64,000 nucleotides of DNA from Xylogone sp. PMI_703 (taxonomy: Eukaryota > Ascomycota > Leotiomycetes). Below the pieces are notes generated by a model, which saw nothing but the letters and a program-made list of their open reading frames with translations, ran no database searches and was not told where the DNA came from. Shown here in pieces: positions 1 to 11,419 of the stretch. The first letter of the stretch is position 1. Every line of letters starts with the position of its first letter. The stretch covers positions 310,001 through 374,000 of the forward strand of contig JAJTUQ010000008.1 in the NCBI GenBank assembly GCA_021399445.1. The letters are read 5' to 3'. The position numbers and the translations under genes are program-made.

Positions 1-304
1 CGCCGTTAACACTGCACCTATAATTAGTTGTTTACCTGATATTGCTACCAGTGTTACCCCTTTTCTAGCACGTGCACGGGTTTCGAGAGGAAAGTTGCTT
101 TAGTATAAGTGTCTCATTTAGGAGTCAGAGACTATGATTTGATCAGTAGAAATAACTTCGTATGATACTACCAACAAAAGATTCCAGAGTTGTTACAAAG
201 GGATGCTTTTGGCTTATTACAAACACAGATTTGTTAATCGTGAGATAGTGTCTTGACAGACACGTTGTAATAAGTACATCTACTAAGAATTCGAGGGTTC
301 GAAG

Positions 305-3300
305 ATGGCTACCTCAAGACTCCTCGTGTTTGGAGATGCGTCAATTATGCCTCTGTGCGCAATACAGCGGATATTCACTGAATGTGCATTGCGTCAGTCA
401 GAGTCTCTTCGAAGTTTCATTCGCAAGGCTACAGATGCCATTCAGATCGAAGTGTCCAAACTCCAACCTCACGAGCGTGCTTCTTTTGGTGCATTCGACA
501 GCTTTCTCGAACTTGCCGAACTATATGACAAGAAGGAAGATACCTTGGGTATCGTCCATGCAGTCTTGGTCTGTCTAATTAGATTGGGAGAACTTATTCT
601 GTAGGCCGGCAATCGTTCTAACACCACATCAGCTGTAGTTGTTCTAACAGTTCAATATACAGATATAGCGAAGAAGATCACAGTATTTTAGATTGTCACG
701 GAGACTCTAAGGTGCACGCGCTGGCTATTTGCAATGGCCTACTTCCAGCCACTGCTGCGTCTATTGCGAATAACCTGGAAGAATTATCCCAGGCCGGAAT
801 ACTGATTCTAGTCATCACTTGCCGTCTCGCTGCCAACGTGTCACGCCGTTCAAAAGAGATAGAAGACAGTTCGAAGGAGTCGTGGGCCTTTTCTGTCCTG
901 GGTGCAGATGCACCCCGTGACATCCATCACATTCTGGATCAATTCCACCAATCTCAGGTAAGCCCAGATATATGCAAACCTACACCTATAGAGAGTATGG
1001 TAATAACGAGGATACGCTTTAGTCTATCCCTGAGCATCGACAGGCATATGTCGGGATTTCCGGCCAAAATTGGGTCACAGTCTTCGGCCCACCGTCGGTG
1101 CTGAGAGAATTGCGTGCATCTCCTCAGCTTCTGAACGCGGATATTGTGGCTACGCCAGCATATGGAGCAGTTCATGCCTCCCACCTCCGGCTTCCCGATT
1201 TCGATAGAATAATTGGCTCTTCTCCGCTTTTGAATCGACGAATCAAGGACCGCTTCAACCTCATATCTGTTCCTTCCACGCACACGGACAAGAGGACGAT
1301 TTGGACTGACATGCGTGGTCTGCTAGAACATAAAGTATTGCCCGATATATTGACAAATTTCATCGATGTATCCGCCCTGTTCAAAAGTGCAGTATCATGT
1401 TTCCCGAAAGGAACAAATGTCGAGTTGCGTGCCATGGGCCCTACGAGTCATTTATCGCCGCTGAAGAGATACTTGAAGATGCAGGGTGTCTCAATGGCGG
1501 AGGTCAATCCCGTATCGACTCCATCAAAGCCGTGTGAAATGCTTCGCGCGGGCTCAGACCACATAGCTATTGTCGGTATGGCTGGCAGATTCCCCGGATC
1601 AGAGACGGTAGAGGAGCTTTGGGAATCGCTGATGCACCGCAAAAGCTTTGTTCGCGAGGTAGGAGCCCCCATATATGATCATTATTTCTATCGGTTGTTG
1701 AAGTTGAATCCCGTTTTATAGATTCCCAAGGAAAGGTTTGACGTGGAAGCCTACTTCGATCCTACCGGCAAAGCCAAGAATTCCATGACCACCAAGTCAG
1801 GATGCTTTTTGGAACATCCAGGAGAGTTTGACAACTGGTTCTTCAATATTTCGCCCCGAGAGGCGCTCCAAATGGACCCCACCCAACGTCTATTTCTCAT
1901 GGCTGCGTATGAAGCCTTGGAATCCGCCGGCTACGCACCTAACAATGGGCTTGCGACGCAGACGGCCCGAATGGGGACATTCTTTGGACATGGTGGAGAT
2001 GACTGGCGAGACATCATTCAAACTCAAGGCGTCGATATATATTATGCCCCGGGGAACGTACGTGCATTTGCTCCAGCCCGTGTGAATCACCACTTTAAAT
2101 GGGAAGGTCCAACCTATAGCTTCGACTCGGCCTGCGCATCTAGTTCATCTGCCATTGGTTCAGCAATGTCGGCTCTGCGAGATCGAGAGTGCGATACCGC
2201 GGTGGCAGGTGGAGGCAATATCATTGCCTCTCCATTCTGGAACTCTACATTAAGTAAAGCAGGGTTTTTGACCGGCACTCCTGGAGGGTGCAAGACCTTT
2301 CGTGAGGATGCGGATGGGTACTGTCGAGCTGAGGCTGTGGGCGTGGTAGTCCTCAAACGCCTCGAAGATGCTATCCATGATAATGATAGCATCATTGCCG
2401 TACTTCGAAGCTACGCGCGTAATCACTCTGCGAATGCAGTGTCCTTAACTAGACCGGATGCTGGGGCGCAGAAGAAGTTATACTCGCAGGTATTACATCG
2501 CGCAGCGCTCCAAGAAAAAGATATAACGTACGTCGAAATGCATGGGACAGGAACAGTGGCCGGCGACAGTGTGGAGATGCAATCCTTGGTCGACGTATTT
2601 GGCAAAGGGAGAACGGAGACCTCGCCACTCCTTGTGAGCTCCTTGAAAGCCAATATTGGGCACTCCGAAGCTGTCAGCAAAGATCCCACTTCTCCGTTAT
2701 TGAAGGTATGTGACTGACAAACATTTTCTATAGGCGTCAGGAGTGTCGTCGCTCATCAAGGCTGCAATGATCGCGCAGCGAGGGCTGATACCTCCTCAAA
2801 TAGGAATTCCGGAGCGTCTGAATAACAACTTTCGTTCCTTGAAGGATATGCATATTCATATCGCCAACCAACAGCATAGCACACTGCCCCGTGTGTCAGG
2901 CAGTAAAACAGCGGTAAACATTCTTGTGAACAATTTTGATGCGGCAGTAAGGTTTCCATGTCATTTTTTTTAAATGAGAGAGACTTATCAAAATAATATA
3001 GGGAGGAAACAGCTGTTTCGTCGTGGAGCAAGCGCCTTCTAGGCCCGAAAAGGACTGCGACCCACGGACATATCATACCGTGGTGCTGTCTGCCCACTCT
3101 AACAAGTCTCTGCAAGTCAATAAACGTCGTCTCCTGCGGTTTTTGCTACAAAATCCAGACACAAAGCTTGCAGACTTAGCTTACTCCACCACGGCCCGCC
3201 GAATTCACCACAAGCTAAGAGTTGCCTTCAGCAGCAAGGATACTGAAGGACTCATTGCTCAGCTGCGCGAGTCCCTCGACAGCAAAGAATCCATACAACC

Positions 3301-6300
3301 TGTGCAACAGCCACTGAGTAGTCACCCAGCCGTGATATTTTTGTTCACGGGCCAAGGTTCGCAGTATGCGGGCATGGGCAACGAACTGTGGCGAACTTGT
3401 CCACGATTCAAGGAAAGTCTCCTCAAGTATCAGGTCATCTGTGATGGTTTTGGATTCCCGAAATTTCGCCATATGATTACTCAAGACATTGATACCAGCA
3501 GCGTTACCCTCGATACGGTCTCAATGCAGCTTGCCCACGTTGCTCTTGAGCTTGCCGTCGCTGATCTCTGGAGAAGCTGGGGCGTCGAGCCCAGTCTTGT
3601 CCTAGGGCACAGTTTAGGTGAATATTCTGCACTGTGTGTGTCTGGCGTCCTATCAGTGAGTGATACGCTATACTTGGTAGGAAAGCGTGCGATGTTGTTA
3701 AAGACACAGTGTACAGAGAAAGCGTATGCTATGCTTGCTGTTGGCCAAAGCTCGGACTTTGTGACAGGAATCTTGCAGGAGATGAAGCTGACGAACTGTG
3801 ATATATCCTGCATTAATGGGCCAATGGCTACCGTAATAAGTGGTCCCATGTCTGATATCCATACCCTGCAGGAATCTCTCGAGCGGCAGCAGCTGAGATC
3901 CAGGAAACTAGATACTCCGTATGGTTTCCACTCGCGCCAGATTGAGCCAATCTTGGATGAATTTCAACAAGGCGCTATGGGAATCTCGTTCGCGAAACCG
4001 AGCATCCCAGTTATGTCTTCACTAACTGGGGCCGTCATTAATGCCGCAGGCACATTTAGTCCAGATTATCTGGCACGGCAAGCCAGAGAGCCCGTTAATT
4101 TTGTGCAGGCCCTGGAAAGCTGTTTTTCCAAAGGCTATGCAACAAGCCAGACGGTATGGGTCGAAGTGGGACCAGATCCAACTTGTCTAGGTCTTGTTCG
4201 ATCAAACCACACTGTCCCCGCGGCCAGCCATCTTCCCTCTATGAAGTCTGGGGAGTCTAATTGGAAGACATTATCAACCTCAATTGCTATGGCATACGCG
4301 TCAACTTTGGATATCGATTGGCATCAGTTCCATCGGGATCATCAACATTGCCTTACACACTTACAGCTTCCGCATTATGCATTTGATCTGAAAAACTTTT
4401 GGATCACTTATGATGTAGACACTCTCCTAGAGGGGCGGCAGACTAAAGAGCCCAAGCCTAATTCTCTTGGCTCATCAGAGTCAATGATGCGGTTTTCCAC
4501 GTGTCTACACAAAATTGTCGACGAACCTCTTCAACAGAGCAGCCTGTCAACATCATTCTTGTCATACCTGTCTGAACCGACCCTCTTGGAGGTTATTGAT
4601 GGACACAAGGTGTTAGACATCTCCCTGTGTCCGGCTGCAGTCTTTTGCGACATGGCCTTAACTGCAGTAATATATATGCATACAAAATATCTATCATATA
4701 CAGCTGCAAGGCCTCATTTAGCAATGTCAATTTCGAAGCTCAATCTGCAGCATCCCGCCGTACCATCACGACAAGATCCACTAAAGGCTATACGAGTTGC
4801 AGCCTCTAAAACCAATGATACTAGTCGAGTATTTGATGTTGACTTTGCTCTCGAGACACGGGACTGCGCGTCGCAGAATCTTGGTGGTTGCCAGATCCAC
4901 ATCGACGATGCAGAGTGGTCCTCCGAATGGAACAAGATGGCCTACTTCGTATCCTTGAGAATAGCTACCATTGCCGAGTTGGCAAAAGGTGGGTGTGATG
5001 GAGCTCACTGGCTTAAAGGCTCAGTGGTGTATAAGCTGTTCGCAAATCTCGTTACATACAGTGAACATTACCAAGGGATTCAGGATGCATACATCACACG
5101 CGATTTTAGTGAAGGTGTTGCAACAGTTCGGCTTGGATCAAATAACCCAGCTAATCAATTCACATTGTCACCCTATTGGATTGATACTCTGATGCATCTT
5201 TCCGGGTTTTTGCTAAATGGGAATCCAGTGGATTCGTCAGACCTAGCGTATATTGCCTCGGGTTTTGAGAGGCTCCAGATTTATACGGAGAGGCTCAAGC
5301 CTAATGAGACATATATGATCTACGTCCGCTTGCGCCCGATTCCTCCATCGACAGAATCGAAGTCCAGCACGTCTCGTATTGTTGATGTTTTTATATTCAA
5401 AGGCGACGAACAGATTGGTATGTGCGATGGAATTAACTATCAAGCGCTTCCGAAGTCAGTGTTTAGCCATATACTAGGCAAAGCCAATGGCCATCATATT
5501 AGTACTCAGGCTCGGGAAGTAATGGCTCATTGTGACAGAAATCCCGTTCAACAGTCATCATCTAATGACAAATTATTTCAGTCTTTATCTGAACATTCAA
5601 CGCAAGCAAATACCCTTACTCCAACGTCAAGCTGCAACACTCCACTACCAGAAACCCAGAGAAATCCTACGAACACAGATATCATTGAGATCTTTATTTC
5701 GAAGGTGCTCTCTGAAACGCAGATGGATCGCGAGCATTTGACGGAGACAACGTCGTTCGCTGATATTGGAGTCGATTCCTTGCTGAGTATCGCCATTTTG
5801 AAAGAAATAGTAATAAAGACTGGACTAGAACTAGAAGCGTCATTTTTCATCCTGCACCCAACATTGGCAGATGCTCGACAAGCTCTCGCCAAAATTATTG
5901 GTCAGAGTGATGCAGGTCATTTGCCAACAGACGTCGCGTATCCTTCTGGAATTCCTAGAATGAGTTCGGACGTCGCGAATGGCTTATCTTTGCCGTCTGA
6001 AATAACGGAAAGGTTCACCAGCAATGTGGTTCTAGTCCAGGGCACGACATCACCTGGTAAGGCTCCTCTCTTCCTGATCTGTGACGGTACGGGCTCCGCA
6101 GCGTCCTACGTCAATTTGCCTCGATTCCCAACTGAACTACAAGTCTTTGCGCTGGAATCGCCATTTCTTCATAAACCGACGGATTTCACCTGCTCTGTCA
6201 GCCAAGTAGCTGCCATGTATCTGAAAGCCATCCGTACGAAACAGACGCATGGTCCATATATGCTCGGTGGCTGGTCTGCTGGCGCTGTGTATGCGTACGA

Positions 6301-6859
6301 GGTTGCTCGGTTACTTTTGAACTCGGGCGAGAAGATCCTCGGTTTGCTTCTTATTGATATGCGTGGACCGCGCCACGTCGAGCACTGTCAAGAGCCGACC
6401 ATGGAGACTTTGAGCAGGGTTGGGCTTCTTACTGGGATTGACCGGACTTTTACCGCTGATAGAGCAACGACTACTGGAATGAAAGAGCACTTGCTCGCTA
6501 CGGTCAAGTGCCTAAGTAAATTCAACCCAATAGCAATGGATGTCAGACGCCGCCCGGAGAAAACTTTCCTTATCTGGGCAACAGAGCAACTTGAAGCCCA
6601 GGAGTCACACGAAGTATCTCTTGATATTCCGTGGTTTTACCCGTCTACTCACGCATTTGATGCCGATGGTTGGGATGAGCTAGTTGGGCAGGTTGAATGT
6701 CGTCTCCTAGCAACCGACCATTTTCTGATGATGACTCCGCCAGCAGTAAGTCGAGAAATGATGTCATTTCGCGTGTGATTCACGTTGCTAACTGTAATGA
6801 TATAACAGGTCAATAGCCTTGGACAGTTGTTACAAGAAGCTATCGCTCAATTTCAATAG
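305..6859 (+). CDS. Non-reducing polyketide synthase 1 (SAT-KS-MAT-PT-ACP-TE)
   Basis: Iterative type I PKS that should build an unmethylated aromatic polyketide from malonyl-CoA. My model has seven exons: 305-600, 651-957, 1023-1658, 1722-2672, 2734-2946, 3002-6745 and 6809-6859, giving 2065 aa; reading frame is kept across every junction. Domains in order: SAT (Cys126 in AICNG); KS from about residue 379 with Cys551 in DSACASSS, then HGTGT and KANIGHSEA; MAT (Ser1005 in GHSLGEYSAL); product template (His1336 in DGHKVL, Asp1529 in YWIDTL); one ACP (Ser1727 in IGVDSLLS); thioesterase (Ser1893 in GGWSAGAV). There is no C-methyltransferase and only one ACP. The fourth intron uses the weak donor GTCAGC but restores the KS text SEA-ASGVSS. 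All catalytic residues I looked for are present, so it looks functional. Resorcylic or orsellinic-type products are possible; the product cannot be read from sequence. Confidence 0.93.
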
Positions 6860-7565
6860 AATCGATCTACTAGCTAACCAAGGAAACATTCCTTACTTGG
6901 TTAGCCTAACTAGTTAATCTCCTCTTAACATTTATACTCCTTAATACTAACTGTACAAAATCATAAAAAGGGTGATATAAGATGACCGGCGAATACATTA
7001 AGAGTAACCTTGTTATTGTATCGTGAGATAGACTAATATTCTCTAAAAGTTTTAATAAATCTGATTTGTTATTTCTTTAAAAATATATCTGGGTTTTAAT
7101 TTAGCAATCAATATTTATATTATTAAACAAGCTGTTTATAATATTATATACATCTATATAATTGTTTAAAATGATTTTTAAGTTTTAAAATTTAAGATCA
7201 AATTATATTCTGCTTAATCAAGTCTAGCGTATATGTGACCCAGAGTCACACGTGGTTGAAACCAGCGGTATGTGAGTGTTAAGTTCAGGTAAAAACAGTC
7301 TTTGCTAGAAGTAATTGAGCGATATAGAGTATAGGAATCGGATTATTCAAAACAAACAATTGCTTGTAGCTCATATCGTTCTTTATTTCAACAGTTCTCA
7401 AGGTACTTATATTACGTGCAGGCAACACATCCTTGCTTGAATGTTACAATGTATTGTTCTATAAATAGATATGAGCTGCAGAATAGAAAATTATATACTC
7501 CTTCCTTCCCTATCTGCAAACATAACCAGATGGGACCCATTTCACACTATTCTGAATGTGTCCAT
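6860..7565. other. AT-rich intergenic region
   Basis: About 700 bases between the NR-PKS 1 stop codon and the kelch remnant. The part from roughly 6900 to 7200 is very AT-rich. I see no coding pattern, terminal repeat or RNA gene here. Confidence 0.5.
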
Positions 7566-8093
7566 CTACGGTCTGAAGACATCGTTGGTGGTAAGTGGAC
7601 CTGTCCCCCTTATATTGGTTCCACCGGGAATATAGACGGCCCCGTTGACAGCTACGCCATTAGTGAAGGCTCTGGGGTGGAGCATAGGAGTGAGACTTGT
7701 CCATGTATTCGTTGTCGTGTAATATGGTTCAGACTCATTGAAGACGAAGGATGAAGGACCGGAATTTCCTTGGCCACCGAAGGTATATATGGTTTCTCCA
7801 ATAACGCCAGAAGGAGGATTGTTGCGAGGCGTAATCATGTCAGCCTTAATCTCCCAAGTTGTTAACTCTGAGATATCGATGGCCATAATAATATTGGCTG
7901 GATCGGTTTGCCCGACAAGACTGCCAATCACATAAAAACCATTGATAACTACTCCAATTACATGGTCGCGGGGAACAGGGAGAGGTGGTAGGGTGGTCTA
8001 CACTCCGGTCTCGGTGTTGTAAGACGAGAAGGTGTCAACGGAGACAACCATCTCGCCTGTAACAGGCTGTCGAAGCCCACCAGCCATATAGGC
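7566..8093 (-). pseudogene. Kelch-repeat protein fragment
   Basis: Minus-strand translation shows kelch-like repeats: a GGxTNIRG-type turn, YTFGGQG and FYVIGSLVGQ, with regularly spaced aromatic residues. The upstream part (from about 8093) reads in the same frame but contains a stop codon near 7999, where a Trp (TGG to TAG) would be expected before TTLPPLP. The 5' end is cut at about 8094, where an inverted piece of hAT transposase begins. Only one to three repeats remain of what should be a propeller of five to seven. This is a disrupted fragment rather than a gene; the function of the original protein is unknown. Confidence 0.65.
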
Positions 8094-8237
8094 CCTTCAG
8101 ATTCCATAAACCTACCAATCAGAGACGGGTATATAGTGCTTAAACGGCGTAGTTCAGCCTCTACCTTCTGCCAGCGTGGAATTACCTTTGACAGAGTTGA
8201 TTTATCACTTTCGGACATCTTTTGGGCCTCATGAATT
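8094..8237 (-). repeat. Inverted fragment of hAT transposase
   Basis: The reverse complement matches about 145 bases at 9593-9738 with few differences, encoding EAQKMSESDKSTLSKVIPRW in both. It lies outside the terminal repeats of the hAT element that follows, so it is a second, rearranged piece of the same family and forms the break point of the kelch remnant. Confidence 0.75.
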
Positions 8238-8290
8238 GTAGGGTTGGTAAATACGGTATCTAACGGAAGCTGCACCGTATCGATACAATT

Positions 8291-10483
8291 GTATCGATAC
8301 ACCAGACGAAGCTATACCGTATCAATACAGCATCACGTGGCTAGCGCCGAGTGAGCAACCGGCCGGCGACCTCTTTGGGACGCCGATAAACGGCTCAGAA
8401 GAGTCCATAAAATCGTATTTGCAACTGTAGCAATTGGCATCCGGTCGCAATTTCCACTTCTACTTTTCGTATGTATAAAGATTGTTGGTATGTTCTACAA
8501 TGCCAGCCCCTCCAAATAAGCTCCTCGAGAGCGAATTCGCCTTATCAGTAGGCCCTACTGATACAGAGTCGATGATACAGACCTGTAGGAACTGTAGTAC
8601 GTATAAGAAGGCTAAAAACAACTCTCGAGCTCTCGCGCATTTACACGAGTGCGACGGGTTCAAGGCAAAACAACAAGTGTCAAATAGCGGTATAAATACG
8701 TCCCAAAAGAGAAAGAGAACGCTTACAGTCTCATCTCTGTCAATTTTACGAAAGCGGAAGCTCGATTCTATGGCTGCTATGGCTGTTTTTATGGGCCTTC
8801 GCCTATTTCGAATTTTTGAGGAGCCTTATATGAAACAATTCATTATTGAGGTCTCTGATGGAGTACATCACTCACCAGGTCGACGTTTAATTGGTGGAGA
8901 GCTATTGGATACGCAATACCAAGAGCTACAGATCAAGATGGAAACATTGGTTCGCTCGCAAGACAAGCTTCACTTTGTGTTAGACGAATCTCCAAATATA
9001 TCATCACAGCGTATCGTAAACATCTCTGCTGTTATCCCTCATTACGGGTCGATAATGAGGACGTAGGGAGTCAATCTCTCGATACTACCTTCTTTGTCAA
9101 TTGGTTCTTAAGGAAGACAGCTCGATATGACTTTTTACGAGTCTGTTCTCTTACAACTGACACCTGTTCAACGATGAGATCAACTTGGACTGGCCTTGAG
9201 AGGCTCGACCAGTTATCCCACGCCATATTCATTCCTTGCGACTCTCATAGCCAACAACTATTGATTAAAGACTTCATCGAACAGCCTCGAGTTGCAAAAG
9301 TAATTGCCATGGCACAGACTATTGTTAAAGCTTTTCACAGGTCTACAAAGTAATATGCCATCCTTCGATCAAAGCAAGAGAAGCCATAGGCTTTACTGCT
9401 CTCGGTTATAACTCGCTGGGGATCCCAATTCCTGTTCATTGTGAGTGTCCTACGATGCAGGAATGCTTTATTTGCTTGGCTAGGAGATCCTTGCTCTCAA
9501 ATGGGCAAAAAAGGAGAGAATAAATTGAGTGGTATCATTACAGACTAATCGTTTTGGTCTGATTTGTCTGTAATTGAACAGATAATTCGCCCAATTCATG
9601 AGGCCCAAAAGATGTCCGAAAGTGATAAATCAACTCTGTCAAAGGTAATTCCACGCTGGCAGAAGGTAGAGGCTGAACTACGCCCGTTTAAGTACTATAT
9701 ACCCGTCTCTGATTGGTAGGTTTGTGGAATCTGAAGGGTCTTTCTTCAAACGATTGAACAAACAGACGACAGATCTCCATTTTGCTGCATTCTTACTAGA
9801 TCCTATATCTTTGCTGAAATCGACCAACCAGAAGGAGGTAGATAGAGCACTCAACCTCTTACTAGACCGTTGTAATAGCAACGATAAAAAGAAGCAGCTA
9901 CACTTCTCATTTCACGAATTTCGTACTCGTAAGGGTGTTTTTAGTAGCGCAAATCCCTCCGCAATGCACTACGATAATCCAATTGCGTACTGGATGAGCT
10001 ACATATTCAACGAGGACCACATTGACCTAGCAAAGCTTGCCGTACGAATATTTGAGGCTGTTGCTAACTCAGTTGCGTAAGAAAGAGCCTTTTCTGCAAT
10101 GAACTTGATACATTCCAAGTTGCGGAACAAGATAGGGTCAGAGAAGGCTAACAAGTTGATTTATATTTATATGAATCAACGAGTACTCGATCGAAATGGG
10201 AGTATATTTTTAGGTGATCCCATTGAGAAAAGCGATGAACAACAAATTGAATTAGAAGAAGTATTTATTAGAGGTTCTTCAGGATGATCAAGTCGATGAT
10301 GCTGATGATGAGGTTGATGACGAGGTCGACGATGATCGGGTCGACGAGGACGAAGAATTTGGGTCGATTGTAGTAGATAGTTCAATACAATAAGTCACGT
10401 GTGTGTATAGCTTCGTACAGCTTCCGACGCTGTACGGTATATATACGATACGATACAATACAATACAATACGTGTATCGATAC
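8291..10483 (+). mobile_element. Decayed hAT-type DNA transposon
   Basis: Both ends carry inverted copies of GTATCGATACAC (from 8291, and ending at 10483), and both subterminal regions share GAAGCTATAC and CACGTG blocks. The interior is a broken hAT transposase. No clear 8-bp target duplication was found, so the exact ends are approximate. Confidence 0.6.
8482..10280 (+). pseudogene. hAT transposase pseudogene
   Basis: Plus-strand pieces in several frames read as a fungal hAT transposase: a zinc-finger-like N-terminus (CRNCSTYKKAKNNSR then HLHECDGF), the core (LIGGELLDTQYQELQ, FVLDESPNIS, LTTDTCSTM) and a C-terminal dimerisation region (ERAFSAMNLIHSKLRNKIGS). The frame is interrupted by stops and shifts, for example after HYGSIMRT at 9064-9066 and after ANSVA at 10078-10080. 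It cannot make a full transposase. Confidence 0.85.
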
Positions 10484-10499
10484 CTCTGCCATCCCTAAT

Positions 10500-10860
10500 A
10501 CGAATCCTATACCTCTCAGTCGCCTATTCCAATCGATTGCTCACCTCTTGCTTGGTGGCTTCGCGATGAACAACAAGAGCGCTATCCATGATTGTCAAAG
10601 TTGGCTATTGATAATTCTTTCAATGCCAGCTATGTCTGCTGAACCAGAGCCAACCTTTTCAGGAGCACGCCGTACGATTTCGTGGGATCGAATGCTTCTT
10701 GGGGCGTCTACAATTGAAAAGGGCGAGTGCTTAAAGAGCTAGATCCGGAGCGGTATTACAGCAGGGCTACCATTAGAGGCGGTGGAACAATATATGGCAG
10801 AGGACAGTCCTAACGGCACTGCAGGAAGTTCAACACCAGAAGAAGGTAGTAGCATATATG
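10500..10860 (+). pseudogene. C-terminal fragment of a second hAT transposase
   Basis: The translation contains LSMPAMSAEPEPTFSGARRT, the hallmark of the hAT C-terminal dimerisation domain, then IEKGECLKS, a stop at about 10741 and an IRSGITAGLPLE continuation in the same frame. Only the last 100 or so residues remain. It abuts the left inverted-repeat copy. Confidence 0.75.
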
Positions 10861-11419
10861 ACGTCATTTAGTGTATGGGCAATATATGGTATATTTCGCC
10901 ATATGAGAATGAACCATATACAATAAATCATACAGGCCCGTATGGCGTATGGCGTATGGTTAGAAAGCCTGTCTGGGATTAGTTGGCTTGTTATACAAGG
11001 TGTATCTGGCTTTGGAAATACCTTTTTAATAACCGTAGAAGGTTCAATTGGCCATATGCCAGTCTTCTCAAAGGCTGAAGTGATATTCTCCACTGTGAAA
11101 CTTTGTAGCCAGGAAGGCCAAAACATGCCCCAAAATAGAGCTTTCGACATAGAAACCCTTCCATTTCCATCTTGCATTAGCTTATCCTGTTCGTCCGAAT
11201 AGGCTAAAGCTAATGGAAGGAATAAGCCAACATCTAGAGGTTGTAAGCGATGTGTGGTATGAGGTGGGAGAACCATCACAATTATCTTATGGCTGTCCGC
11301 AAAATCGATAAAACGCATATTAACGTGGCTAGAATGTCCATCAACAATAGGTAGACGATATCTTCCATTAGCTTGAGCTCTAGTATGAGGCTCAAATACT
11401 TGTTTTAGCCATTGGTAGC

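Noticed and set aside
289..304. TCG...CGA pair just before the NR-PKS 1 start codon
   Set aside because: The spacing is six bases, not five, and it overlaps the start region; not accepted as an AflR-type site.
2706..2733. 28-base intron with a good GTATGT donor in NR-PKS 1
   Set aside because: Too short for fungal splicing and it would leave an 11-residue insertion in the conserved KS core.
3215..3849. Antisense open frames inside NR-PKS 1
   Set aside because: They mirror a well-supported coding strand and have no domain of their own.
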